A stretch of DNA of 64,000 nucleotides. Source: Clostridiales bacterium (GTDB lineage Bacteria; Bacillota; Clostridia; Oscillospirales; Acutalibacteraceae). Every line of letters begins with the position of its first letter. The first letter of the stretch is position 1. The translations under genes were made by a program, and so were the position numbers. The stretch covers positions 1-64,000 of the forward strand of contig JAHZDE010000009.1 in the NCBI GenBank assembly GCA_019422525.1, written 5' to 3'. The notes beneath the pieces were generated by a model, which was given only the letters and a program-made list of their open reading frames with translations, did not search any database and was not told where the DNA came from. Below, piece after piece: positions 1 through 7,795 of this stretch.

Positions 1-55
1 GAGCGCCACCTTGCCAAGGTGGAGGTAGCGAGTTCGAGCCTCGTCGTCCGCTCCA
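1..55 (+). tRNA. tRNA-Gly (GCC), 5' end missing
   Basis: The window opens inside a tRNA. The anticodon arm with the loop cttgccaag gives anticodon GCC (glycine). It is followed by a variable loop, a T arm containing gttcgagcc, an acceptor 3' strand cgtccgc, discriminator T and an encoded CCA at 53-55. The 5' acceptor strand and D arm lie before base 1. Confidence 0.9.
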
Positions 56-59
56 GTAT

Positions 60-134
60 GGCGACATAGCCAAGTGGTAAGGCATGGGTCTGCAAAACCC
101 TGATTCCCCAGTTCGAATCTGGGTGTCGCCTCCA
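60..134 (+). tRNA. tRNA-Cys (GCA)
   Basis: Complete cloverleaf of 75 nt. Acceptor strands ggcgaca (60-66) and tgtcgcc (124-130) pair perfectly. The anticodon loop reads gtctgcaaaac, so the anticodon is GCA (cysteine). The T arm has gttcgaat, the discriminator is T131 as usual for tRNA-Cys, and CCA is encoded at 132-134. Only 4 nt separate it from the preceding tRNA-Gly, so both probably come from one transcript. Confidence 0.95.
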
Positions 135-137
135 AAG

Positions 138-175
138 AATCCCGACTGCAAAAGCAGCCGGGATTTTTGTTTTCT
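138..175 (+). terminator. Terminator of the tRNA array
   Basis: The arms aatcccg and cgggatt enclose an inner ctgc/gcag pair and an AAAA loop. A T-rich stretch follows. It sits 4 nt after the tRNA-Cys CCA end. Confidence 0.8.
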
Positions 176-273
176 CTGAGGTGTTAGAGGAATACACGAT
201 TTGATTTTAAAAAGAAAAATGAAATGCGTTTTTGCCATTCCTGCAAAAACAGGATAAAAACCCGTGAAAACAC

Positions 274-302
274 TTGATTTTTCCCGGAATACAGGATACT
301 AT
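274..302 (+). promoter_or_regulatory. SigA-type promoter before the RpiR-family regulator
   Basis: TTGATT (274-279), a 17-nt spacer and TACTAT (297-302). It lies about 65 nt before the start codon of the regulator and after the tRNA terminator. Confidence 0.5.
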
Positions 303-366
303 TGAATGAGAAAGTTTTGAGCCGGTCATTTTTTGGCCTTTCAATGAAGAAATGGGGATGTATCAC

Positions 367-1239
367 ATGAATATCCAGCTAATTGCAAGGATTCATGAGA
401 AAATGGATGATTTTTCCAAAGGGCAAAAACGTATTGCCAAATATATTGAAGAACACTATGATAAAGTTGCTTTTATGACGGCTTCCAAATTAGGAGCTAC
501 CGTTGGGGTCAGTGAATCTACAGTAGTTCGGTTTGCAACAGAAATCGGTTATTCTGGCTATCCGGAACTGCAAAGGGCTATGCAGGAAATGATTCGCAGC
601 CGATTGACCAGCGTGCAGCGGCTGGAAATTACCGCCCAGAACCTGGAGACTTCTCAGCTTTTAAGTGCGGTGTTCAATCAGGATATCGACATTATTCGTC
701 GGACCATGGAGGAAACCTCCCACGAAGAATTTTATCGGGCAACTGATGCGATTGTAGATGCCAGAAAGGTGTATATTTTGGGAGCAAGAAGCTCTCATGC
801 CTTGGCGACCTTTATGTCGTACTATTTTAATCTGATTTTTGATAATGTTCAGCTGGTGAATTCTGCCAGCGAGGCGGAAATTTTTGAGCAGATGGTCAAC
901 GTTGGTGAAGAGGATGCAGTCATTGGCATTAGCTTTCCTCGCTATTCCCGTAAGGTAGTAAAAGCCCTTCATTTTGCTTCTGACCGGAAAGCCCGCGTGA
1001 TTGCAATTACAGACAGTCCCCTTTCTCCTTTGGCAGAAGCAGCCCAGTATGTGTTGCGTGCTCGGAGCGATATGGCTTCTTTTGTGGACTCTCTGGTGGC
1101 GCCGCTTAGCTTGATTAACGCTTTTATTGTGACCATTGCGATTAAGAAAAAAGAGACCGTTGGGGAAAACCTGCGCAAGCTCGAAAAAATTTGGGATCAG
1201 TACAGTGTTTATGAAAAGGTAGATGATAAGACAACGTGA
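367..1239 (+). CDS. MurR/RpiR family transcriptional regulator
   Basis: Predicted DNA-binding regulator of 290 aa. The N-terminal part (about residues 1-75) is an RpiR-type helix-turn-helix with the pattern ASKLGATVGVSESTVVRFA. The C-terminal half (about 110-250) is a SIS domain that in this family binds a phosphosugar, with the segment VYILGARSSHAL. I chose ATG 367 over in-frame ATG 352 because GGGGA at 354-358 is spaced about 8 nt from it and family members usually start MNI/MNL close to this helix. No sugar-catabolic genes lie beside it, so its target cannot be read from context. The gene overlaps the next one by 4 nt (GTGA), suggesting co-translation. Confidence 0.88.
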   Translation: MNIQLIARIHEKMDDFSKGQKRIAKYIEEHYDKVAFMTASKLGATVGVSESTVVRFATEIGYSGYPELQRAMQEMIRSRLTSVQRLEITAQNLETSQLLSAVFNQDIDIIRRTMEETSHEEFYRATDAIVDARKVYILGARSSHALATFMSYYFNLIFDNVQLVNSASEAEIFEQMVNVGEEDAVIGISFPRYSRKVVKALHFASDRKARVIAITDSPLSPLAEAAQYVLRARSDMASFVDSLVAPLSLINAFIVTIAIKKKETVGENLRKLEKIWDQYSVYEKVDDKTT

Positions 1240-2492
1240 GTAGACAGGAAATATATGACCTGATTGTGGTGGGTGGCGGTGCGGCAGGACTAATGGCTGC
1301 TGGCATGGCGGGACGTTACGGCAAGCGGGTTTTGTTGCTGGAAAAAAAGGAATCCCCGGGAAAAAAGCTTATGATCACCGGAAAAGGGAGATGCAATGTA
1401 ACAAATCGTTGCACCTCTCAGGATGTCATTGCAGCAGTCCCTACTAACGGGCGATTTTTATACAGTGCCCTTTCCGCCTTTTCTCCCCAGGATACCATGG
1501 AGTTTTTTGAGAAAATGGGGGTTCCGCTGAAAACGGAAAGAGGAGAGCGGGTATTTCCTCAGTCGGACAGAGCAGCGGATATTGTAGATGCTTTGATACG
1601 CTTTGTACGGGAACAAGGTGTAAAAATAAAGACGGGAGAAGCCGTTTGCAAAATCTTAATACAGGAAGGCCGTGCCAGCGGCGTTCTGACAAAAGATGGA
1701 CAGGAGTACAGAGCCAGACAAGTGTTGATTGCCTGTGGCGGCTCGTCTTATCCAGGAACCGGTTCTAATGGAGATGGTGTGAAACTGGCAAAACAGGTCG
1801 GGCATACCATTGTACCGCTGCGTCCTTCCTTAGTGGCTTTGCGTATGAGGGAACAGGAAGAATGTGCTGCCATGCAGGGGTTAGCTTTGAAGAATTGTTC
1901 TATTGAAGTATACGATACCGTGAAAAAACGCATACTGTATGAAGATTTTGGAGAGTTGCTCTTTACACATTTTGGGTTGTCAGGTCCGGTGATTTTAAGT
2001 GCCAGTGCTCATATGCGGGACATGGAACCTGATAGATATAAAATCACTATCAATGTAAAGCCAGCGCTTCGGCCAGAGCAGTTGGATGCAAGATTACAGC
2101 GAGATTTTTTGGAAAATAAAAACCGCGATTTTTCCAATTCGCTGGGAGCACTTTTGCCGAGAAAAATGATTCCGGTTATGATTGCCCGCTCTCAGATTCC
2201 CCCGGAAGAGAAGTGTAATCAGATTACACGAGCCCAGCGAATGAGCTTTGGTGCTTTGCTGCAGTCTTTTTCTTTTACGGTGTTGGGCTTCCGGCCCATT
2301 GAAGAGGCTATTGTAACGGCTGGTGGTGTTTCGGTAAAAGAAGTGAATCCTAAAACCATGGAATCGAAAAAATTGCCGGGTTTGTATTTCGCTGGGGAAG
2401 TACTGGATGTAGATGCCTATACCGGAGGATTTAATTTGCAAATCGCCTTTGCTACCGGATATCTGGCGGCTCAGGCGGAAATAGATGATTGA
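1236..2492 (+). CDS. NAD(P)/FAD-dependent oxidoreductase, HI0933/YhiN (BaiN-like) family
   Basis: Flavoprotein of 418 aa. An N-terminal Rossmann FAD-binding motif GGGAAG lies at residues 13-18. The family signature GKGRCNVTN follows, then a C-terminal FAD-contacting block with TAGGVSVKEVNP and GLYFAGEVLDVDAYTGGFN. The start is GTG 1236, overlapping the RpiR stop. Members are often annotated as aminoacetone or BaiN-type oxidoreductases, but their substrate is mostly unknown. It sits between a regulator and cmk in a tight same-strand run, which appears to be a common clostridial arrangement and does not show a substrate. Confidence 0.88.
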   Translation: MSRQEIYDLIVVGGGAAGLMAAGMAGRYGKRVLLLEKKESPGKKLMITGKGRCNVTNRCTSQDVIAAVPTNGRFLYSALSAFSPQDTMEFFEKMGVPLKTERGERVFPQSDRAADIVDALIRFVREQGVKIKTGEAVCKILIQEGRASGVLTKDGQEYRARQVLIACGGSSYPGTGSNGDGVKLAKQVGHTIVPLRPSLVALRMREQEECAAMQGLALKNCSIEVYDTVKKRILYEDFGELLFTHFGLSGPVILSASAHMRDMEPDRYKITINVKPALRPEQLDARLQRDFLENKNRDFSNSLGALLPRKMIPVMIARSQIPPEEKCNQITRAQRMSFGALLQSFSFTVLGFRPIEEAIVTAGGVSVKEVNPKTMESKKLPGLYFAGEVLDVDAYTGGFNLQIAFATGYLAAQAEIDD

Positions 2493-2510
2493 TGAAGGGA
2501 ATGTATTATT

Positions 2511-3200
2511 ATGTATGCCATTGCCATTGACGGTCCTGCCGGTGCAGGAAAAAGCAGCGTAGCCAAAGCAGCGGCAAAAAAGTTAGGTTTTATCTATGTG
2601 GATACCGGTGCTTTGTACCGAACAGTTGGGCTGTATATGCTGAAAAACGGGATTGATTTAAAAAACGCTGAGGCAGTAGGCGGGGAGCTCAAAAATATTT
2701 CGGTGAAGCTTTCCTATGAACAGGACGGCCAGCATGTGTTTTTGAATGATGAGGATGTATCTTCCCAGATCCGTACACCGGAAGTATCTATGGCTGCATC
2801 TACGGTGTCCGCGATTCCGTTGGTACGGACATTCCTCTTTGATTTGCAGCAAGATCTTGCAAAGACAAATAATGTATTGATGGATGGCCGTGATATTGGT
2901 ACGGTAGTTCTTCCTCATGCACAGGTGAAAATCTTTCTAACAGCCTCTGCTGAAGAACGTGCCCGCCGTCGCTGCTTGGAATTTGAACAAAAAGGGCAGC
3001 CAATCAAATATGAAGAAGTATTGGCAGATATTCAAAAGCGGGACTATCAGGATTCTCACCGGGAGATTGCTCCTCTTGTTCCAGCGGATGATGCTATCAT
3101 AGTGGATACCAGCGATTGTGGGCTGGAAGAAGCAGTTGAAAGAATTTTGCAAATAGTTTACAAAAAATTACCAGGTTGCGCAATTGATTTTTCCCACTAA
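2511..3200 (+). CDS. cmk: (d)CMP kinase
   Basis: Cytidylate kinase of 229 aa, phosphorylating CMP and dCMP with ATP in the cytosol. The P-loop GPAGAGKS is at residues 8-15, the segment DTGALYR at 31-37 belongs to the nucleotide monophosphate site, and DGRDIGT at 125-131 is the conserved family block. Length is typical. AAGGGA at 2495-2500 precedes ATG 2511 by 10 nt. The neighbouring ispH-rpsA gene fits the frequent bacterial association of cmk with ribosomal protein S1. Confidence 0.95.
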   Translation: MYAIAIDGPAGAGKSSVAKAAAKKLGFIYVDTGALYRTVGLYMLKNGIDLKNAEAVGGELKNISVKLSYEQDGQHVFLNDEDVSSQIRTPEVSMAASTVSAIPLVRTFLFDLQQDLAKTNNVLMDGRDIGTVVLPHAQVKIFLTASAEERARRRCLEFEQKGQPIKYEEVLADIQKRDYQDSHREIAPLVPADDAIIVDTSDCGLEEAVERILQIVYKKLPGCAIDFSH

Positions 3201-3213
3201 AACAGTATATAAT
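3184..3213 (+). promoter_or_regulatory. Candidate promoter at the 3' end of cmk
   Basis: TTGATT (3184-3189), an 18-nt spacer and TATAAT (3208-3213). It lies upstream of the hairpin at 3232-3277, so transcripts from it would meet that hairpin before plsC. Confidence 0.4.
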
Positions 3214-3231
3214 AGATATAACTTCGACTTG

Positions 3232-3277
3232 ACAGGCGGAACGGGGGTAGATATACTCCTTCTCCGCCTGTGTTTTT
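3232..3277 (+). terminator. Terminator or leader attenuator between cmk and plsC
   Basis: Nine-base arms ACAGGCGGA (3232-3240) and TCCGCCTGT (3263-3271) pair perfectly and are followed by GTTTTT. It can end cmk transcription. Because a candidate promoter lies just before it, it could also attenuate transcription into the acyltransferase genes. Confidence 0.7.
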
Positions 3278-3305
3278 CGATAGAAAAAGGGAATGAGGGA
3301 ATATC

Positions 3306-3953
3306 ATGAAGTATACGCCACTATACGGTGTGGGCCGGGTCATTGTACCTCCGCTTTTCCGCATCACAAACCCGCTGGTTTTTAACGACACTGATAAAAT
3401 GCCTTCCAAAGGCAGGGTGGTGATTTGCTGTAATCACGTAACAATGCGCGACCCAATTTTTGTTTCATCTGCCTTTAGAAGACAAATTTATTATATGGCA
3501 AAAGCGGAGTTGTTTGAAAATAAATTCGTAGGAGGTGTCATCAGCTCTTTGGGAGCCTTTCCGGTACATAGAGGTCAGGAAGACCAGGACGCTATGGCCT
3601 CTGCCCGAGCATTGCTTGCGAAAGAACAGGCTGTGGGAATTTTTATTGAAGGTACTCGTTCCCGGACTGGTCAGCTGCTGAAACCCAAAACCGGTGCAGT
3701 GATGTTAGCCCATCAAACCAACTCACCTATTTTGCCCATGTGCATTACGGCACCGGAAGGAAAGGTACCGTCTGCATTTCATAAGTTGATGGTTTCTTGT
3801 GGAGATTTGATTTATCCAGAAGAGCTGGGGATTGAGGAGAATTCGATTTCTTCCTATCGAAAGGCGGCCAGACTGGTCATGTCCCGGATTGCCGAAATGC
3901 GGGAGCGGGATATTCTAGCTTTGACCAAGGAGAAAAAAGTCAGTCATTCCTGA
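3306..3953 (+). CDS. plsC: 1-acyl-sn-glycerol-3-phosphate acyltransferase (PlsC family)
   Basis: Lysophosphatidic acid acyltransferase-like membrane-associated enzyme of 215 aa, making phosphatidic acid for phospholipid synthesis. The catalytic HX4D motif is NHVTMRDP with His44 and Asp49. The second substrate-binding block EGTRSR is intact at residues 114-119. GAGGGA at 3295-3300 is 5 nt before ATG 3306. A second acyltransferase follows 17 nt downstream, so the two are probably co-transcribed. Which acceptor each prefers is not visible. Confidence 0.9.
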   Translation: MKYTPLYGVGRVIVPPLFRITNPLVFNDTDKMPSKGRVVICCNHVTMRDPIFVSSAFRRQIYYMAKAELFENKFVGGVISSLGAFPVHRGQEDQDAMASARALLAKEQAVGIFIEGTRSRTGQLLKPKTGAVMLAHQTNSPILPMCITAPEGKVPSAFHKLMVSCGDLIYPEELGIEENSISSYRKAARLVMSRIAEMRERDILALTKEKKVSHS

Positions 3954-3970
3954 GAAAGGATGAGGTTTGA

Positions 3971-4600
3971 TTGCTGTATCGCATAGGAAGATGGGTACTG
4001 TTCCCTTTCATGAGGATTTTGTTTCGTTTTCGGGTGATTGGCAGAGAAAATTTGCCAATTGAGAAAGGATTCCTATTGTGCAGCAATCATTTGTCGGTTT
4101 GTGACCCATGCTTTTTGGCGGCCGCATGCTGGCCATTGTTCTCAAAAAAGCGGAGCTGCCGCAGGCCTATTCGCTATATGGCAAAATCAGAACTCTTTAC
4201 GGAGCATGGAAAAGCGGCGGCCTGGCTGCTGCGGTCTTTAGGGGCCTTTCCGGTAGAAAGAGATCGGGCAGATAAAAGCTCTTTACGGAAAGCTTGCGAA
4301 ATTTTACAGAAAGGCGAAGTTTTGGGGATTTTCCCACAAGGCCGCTGTATAAAAGAATCCATACCATTTCGTCCAAAATCCGGAGCGGCGTTGGTAGCTT
4401 GTAAAACAGGAACGCCAATAGTACCAGCCTGCATACAGGTGGAAGGACGACTACGGTTATTTTCGCGGATTACCGTTCGGATTGGCAAAAGCTTTTTTCT
4501 GACACCGAATGAAATGTCCTTGCCGGAAAAAGAGCAGATACGCTGTCTTTCCCGAAGGCTCGCAGAAAAAATTAACATGCTACTGGAGGAAAATTTTTGA
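3971..4600 (+). CDS. Second PlsC-like lysophospholipid acyltransferase
   Basis: Acyltransferase-family protein of 209 aa starting with TTG 3971 behind AAGGATGAGG. The HX4D motif is intact (NHLSVCDP, His40 and Asp45). The usual (F/V)PEGTR block reads FPQGRC at residues 121-126, so the Glu and the Thr-Arg order differ from the consensus kept in the gene just upstream. It may use a different acceptor or have lower activity. Its stop overlaps the TTG start of the ispH-rpsA gene by 4 nt. Confidence 0.82.
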   Translation: MLYRIGRWVLFPFMRILFRFRVIGRENLPIEKGFLLCSNHLSVCDPCFLAAACWPLFSKKRSCRRPIRYMAKSELFTEHGKAAAWLLRSLGAFPVERDRADKSSLRKACEILQKGEVLGIFPQGRCIKESIPFRPKSGAALVACKTGTPIVPACIQVEGRLRLFSRITVRIGKSFFLTPNEMSLPEKEQIRCLSRRLAEKINMLLEENF

Positions 4601-6594
4601 GTATACAGATTGCCAAAAGTGCCGGATTCTGTTTCGGCGTAAACCGGGCAGTGGAAATGGTTTACCGCCTGCTGGAAGAGGGAAAGCAGGTTTATACTTT
4701 GGGTCCAATTATTCACAACCCCCAACTGGTGGCGGAGTTGTCCAACAGAGGCGTTCAGATTGTAGAAAATCCAGAAGAGGTTCCCCAAAGCGGTACCCTG
4801 GTTATTCGTTCCCACGGTGTTCCGCAAAGTGTTATGGATAGGGCGGAAAGGTGTAAAATTACATGTGCTGATGCTACGTGCCCCTTTGTTGCCAAAATTC
4901 ACAAAATCGTTCGGGACGCATCTGCCAGAGGTGAAGTCGTTTTAGTAGCAGGGGACCGCCATCATCCAGAAGTAGAAGGTATTTTAGGACACTGCTCCGG
5001 TCCTTATTTCGTTTTTAAAAATCAGCAAGAACTAAAAGAAATTAACGATTCCAATAAAGAATTGTACGATATGCCAGTTTGCGTTGTTTCACAAACGACT
5101 TTTAACGGTCAAGAATGGGAAAATTGTTTGGAAATAATCGAAAAGGTATATACAAACGTTTCGATTTTTGGTACAATATGTAATGCGACCGCTCAGCGTC
5201 AAGCCGAAGCTATTGCACTTGCAAAAAATTCAGACTTGATGGTGGTGATCGGAGGCAGACAAAGCTCTAATACCGCGAAGCTGCGGGAAGTGTGTCTGCC
5301 CTTCTGCCAGACAGTGCTGGTGGAAACTGCCGCAGAATTGCGTATTCTGTTAGAGAAGGAAAAAATTCCTCTTAGCAGAACAACCAAAATCGGCATTACT
5401 GCGGGTGCTTCAACACCTGCAAGCATTATAAAGGAGGTACTTGTTACCATGACAGAAATCATTGAAGGCGCTGCTCAAAATTCTACGGAGGTAACCGAAT
5501 CTAACTTTGCGGAGATGCTTGAAGAATCTCTCAAGAGTTTTAATACAGATGAGAAGGTTCACGGTGTTGTTGTCGGTATTACCCCTAACGAGGTGTATGT
5601 AGATGTTGGCCGTAAACAGGCTGGTTTTGTTCCTGCTTCCGAGCTTTCCGCTGACCCCAATGTCAAGCCGGAAGATGTCGTGAAGATTGGCGACGAAATG
5701 GATCTGCTGATTATGCGCACCAACGATCAGGAAGGCACCATTATGCTTTCCAAGAAGCGTCTGGACAGCATCAAGGGCTGGGAAGCTGTTGCTGCTGCTG
5801 AAGAGAGCCAGGAAGTTCTCACCGGCGTTGTTACCGAAGTCATTAAGGGCGGCGTAATTGCTGTTACCAATGGCATCCGTGTGTTCATCCCCGCTTCTCA
5901 GGCTACTGCTTCCCGTGGAGATAGCTTGGATGACCTGCTGAAGAAGGAAGTTCAGTTCCGCATTATCGAAGTGAACCGCTCCCGCCGTCGTGCTGTAGGT
6001 TCCATCCGTTCCGTTCTGAAGGATTTGCGCAAAGCACAGGCTGAAAAGTTCTGGGAGACCGCAGAAGAGGGCAAGGAGTATACTGGTGTTGTCAAGTCTC
6101 TGACCGCTTATGGCGCATTTGTTGATTTGGGCGGCATTGATGGCATGATCCACATTTCCGAGCTGTCCTGGACCCGTATTAAGCATCCCTCCGAGGTTGT
6201 GAATGTAGGCGATACCGTTAAGGTATACATCAAGGGCCTGGATCGCGAGAAGGGCAAGATCTCTTTGGGCTACAAGCGTGCAGAGGACAACCCCTGGAAC
6301 ATTCTGGAGCGTGAATATCCCGTGGGCACCATTTGCGACGTGACCGTTGTTGGCATGACCACTTTCGGTGCATTTGCTCGCATCATCCCCGGCATTGATG
6401 GTTTGATTCATATTTCCCAGATTGCTGACCATCGCATTGAGAAGCCGCAGGACGTTCTCAAGATTGGTGATGTGGTAAAAGCCAAGATCACTGATATTGA
6501 TTTCGACAAGAAGCGTGTTTCTCTCTCTATCCGCGCTGTTCTCGAGGCCGAGCAGAACGAAGCTGCTGAAGAAGAGGCTGCTTCCGAGGAATAA
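4597..6594 (+). CDS. ispH-rpsA: Fused 4-hydroxy-3-methylbut-2-enyl diphosphate reductase / 30S ribosomal protein S1
   Basis: A 665-aa fusion. Residues 1 to about 280 are IspH, the last MEP-pathway enzyme, which makes IPP and DMAPP using a 4Fe-4S cluster. The cluster cysteines are Cys12 (AGFCFGVNRA), Cys95 (DATCPFVAK) and Cys195 (GTICNATAQRQ). Residues from about 285 on carry four S1 RNA-binding domains, beginning near DEKVHGVVVG, VLTGVVTEVIKGG, YTGVVKSLTAYGAF and CDVTVVGMTTFGAF. An acidic tail closes the protein. Start TTG 4597 follows GGAGGA and overlaps the previous stop. Such fusions are known in Clostridia. Here an internal AAGGAGG and ATG 5449 would permit S1 alone. Codon choice shifts at the junction to the AAG/CGT/GTT-rich style of highly expressed genes. 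Confidence 0.93.
   Translation: MSIQIAKSAGFCFGVNRAVEMVYRLLEEGKQVYTLGPIIHNPQLVAELSNRGVQIVENPEEVPQSGTLVIRSHGVPQSVMDRAERCKITCADATCPFVAKIHKIVRDASARGEVVLVAGDRHHPEVEGILGHCSGPYFVFKNQQELKEINDSNKELYDMPVCVVSQTTFNGQEWENCLEIIEKVYTNVSIFGTICNATAQRQAEAIALAKNSDLMVVIGGRQSSNTAKLREVCLPFCQTVLVETAAELRILLEKEKIPLSRTTKIGITAGASTPASIIKEVLVTMTEIIEGAAQNSTEVTESNFAEMLEESLKSFNTDEKVHGVVVGITPNEVYVDVGRKQAGFVPASELSADPNVKPEDVVKIGDEMDLLIMRTNDQEGTIMLSKKRLDSIKGWEAVAAAEESQEVLTGVVTEVIKGGVIAVTNGIRVFIPASQATASRGDSLDDLLKKEVQFRIIEVNRSRRRAVGSIRSVLKDLRKAQAEKFWETAEEGKEYTGVVKSLTAYGAFVDLGGIDGMIHISELSWTRIKHPSEVVNVGDTVKVYIKGLDREKGKISLGYKRAEDNPWNILEREYPVGTICDVTVVGMTTFGAFARIIPGIDGLIHISQIADHRIEKPQDVLKIGDVVKAKITDIDFDKKRVSLSIRAVLEAEQNEAAEEEAASEE
5431..5451 (+). 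promoter_or_regulatory. Internal ribosome-binding site and start for stand-alone S1
   Basis: AAGGAGG at 5431-5437 is followed after 11 nt by ATG 5449-5451, in frame with the fusion (codon 285). Translation from here would give a 381-aa S1 protein, 5449-6594, starting MTEIIEGAAQ, with all four S1 domains and none of IspH. Confidence 0.65.
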
Positions 6595-6608
6595 TTTCCT
6601 GTATGGGT

Positions 6609-6645
6609 ACAGCCCCTTTCACTCTGGGTGAGAGGGGCTGTTTTT
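6609..6645 (+). terminator. Terminator of ispH-rpsA
   Basis: Arms ACAGCCCCT (6609-6617) and AGGGGCTGT (6633-6641) with inner TCAC/GTGA pairing, followed by a T run to 6645. It starts 15 nt after the stop codon. Confidence 0.9.
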
Positions 6646-6698
6646 CTAAAATCCGCTGTGGTTCCTGTATGTGGCTTCCATAGTCGGGGAAAATAATG

Positions 6699-6724
6699 GA
6701 TAGCCAGGCTATGCCTGCGCTATC
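6699..6724 (+). other. Bulged hairpin in the leader of the DUF1858 gene
   Basis: GATAGCCAGGC (6699-6709) pairs with GCCTG plus GCTATC (6713-6724) around a TAT loop, with one bulged base. No T run follows, so it is unlikely to be a terminator. It sits 13 nt before the Shine-Dalgarno sequence. Confidence 0.45.
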
Positions 6725-6750
6725 AATATAGTATGATGGAGGTATATGCA

Positions 6751-6954
6751 ATGGCTGCCATTACAAAAGACACAATTATTGGCGATATTCTCACGATTGA
6801 CAGCACAACCGCTCCCTTCTTTTTTGAAATGGGAATGCACTGCCTGGGTTGCCCGTCTGCCCGGGGTGAAACATTGGAGCAGGCCTGCCTGGTTCATGGC
6901 GTCAGCGTAGATGAGCTGGTAGAAAAGCTGAACCGGCATATCGAAGGAAAGTAA
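6751..6954 (+). CDS. DUF1858 domain-containing small protein (hybrid-cluster-protein-associated redox disulfide type)
   Basis: Short protein of 67 aa. ATG 6751 is preferred over ATG 6733/6736 because GGAGG at 6738-6742 is 8 nt before it. It has the DUF1858 pattern: a DTIIGDIL start, a helix near FFFEMGM, then CLGC (Cys31 and Cys34) and a C-terminal amphipathic helix. In this family the CxxC is proposed to be a redox-active disulfide, and some members accompany hybrid cluster or Fe-S repair proteins. No such partner is next to it here. It is flanked by terminators on both sides, so it is probably monocistronic. Confidence 0.85.
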   Translation: MAAITKDTIIGDILTIDSTTAPFFFEMGMHCLGCPSARGETLEQACLVHGVSVDELVEKLNRHIEGK

Positions 6955-6979
6955 TCTGCCGTTTGTACTGCAAATGGCT

Positions 6980-7031
6980 GCCGTCCGGTAGAAGCATCCC
7001 TGAAAAGGGGTTGTCTACTGGACGGCTTTTT
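6980..7031 (+). terminator. Terminator after the DUF1858 gene
   Basis: Thirteen-base arms GCCGTCCGGTAGA (6980-6992) and TCTACTGGACGGC (7014-7026) pair with one G-T wobble and are followed by TTTTT. Confidence 0.9.
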
Positions 7032-7087
7032 GTTATGAGGCGCGGTGCTTCAAGTAGGATTTGCTGTGCAGGAAAGGGAATTTTGCT

Positions 7088-7795
7088 ATGAGAATGTTTC
7101 AACTTGACCCCCGGCTCCGGCTTTGCGCCGATTTTGTTCGGCAAGGGGTCAAATTGGCTGATATTGGCACCGACCACGCTTATTTACCAGTATGGCTGGT
7201 GTCACAGGGAATCTGTCCCGGCGCGGTAGCGGTGGATGTTCGCGAAGGACCTTTGGAAAGAGCCAGGGAAAATGTGAACCGTTATGGAATGACGGGAAAA
7301 ATAAGGCTTTCTCTTTCCAGTGGCCTGACGGCACTGGGAGAAGAGGATGCCGATGATATTGTCATTGCCGGTATGGGTGGAGAACTGATTGCAGAAATTA
7401 TTAGCAAGGCGCCGTGGGTTTGCAATCAGAAGAAACATTTGATATTACAGCCCATGACCACGGCAAATGAATTGAGGGTATGGCTGCGGGAAAACGGGTT
7501 TGCGTTGCTGCGGGAAGAATGTGTGTGCAGCGAAGGAAAGGTTTACTCTGTGATGCTGGCAGCTTATGCACCCGAAAAAGCCGAAAAGTTTCAAAATCAG
7601 GAATTATATCCCTATATTGGCCTATTGACAGGAAAAAGTGAGGCGGAACAGGAATACATTCAGAAAGTGATGCTTCGTTTATCAAAAAAAATGCTGGGAT
7701 GTGAGCATCGACGGGATGAAGCAGGACTTGAGAAGATCCGTGGACTGCTTTCCCACATGCGCGAAGTTACCGGAGTGGAAATGGAGGAATCTTAA
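7088..7795 (+). CDS. trmK: tRNA (adenine(22)-N(1))-methyltransferase (TrmK family)
   Basis: SAM-dependent methyltransferase of 235 aa, expected to methylate N1 of A22 in tRNAs. The SAM-binding motif I reads LADIGTDHAYLP near residues 25-36, and a conserved MGGELI block follows (IVIAGMGGELIAEII). ATG 7088 is chosen over 7061 because GGAAAGGGA at 7070-7078 is suitably placed. Its stop TAA shares one base with the ATG of the nif3-like gene. The same pairing (yqfN-yqfO) occurs in Bacillus, which supports the call. Confidence 0.88.
   Translation: MRMFQLDPRLRLCADFVRQGVKLADIGTDHAYLPVWLVSQGICPGAVAVDVREGPLERARENVNRYGMTGKIRLSLSSGLTALGEEDADDIVIAGMGGELIAEIISKAPWVCNQKKHLILQPMTTANELRVWLRENGFALLREECVCSEGKVYSVMLAAYAPEKAEKFQNQELYPYIGLLTGKSEAEQEYIQKVMLRLSKKMLGCEHRRDEAGLEKIRGLLSHMREVTGVEMEES

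Noticed and set aside
5410..6432. Long reverse-strand open frame (340 codons) across the S1 part
   Set aside because: It mirrors a strongly codon-biased S1 gene, has no ribosome site and shows no recognisable domain.
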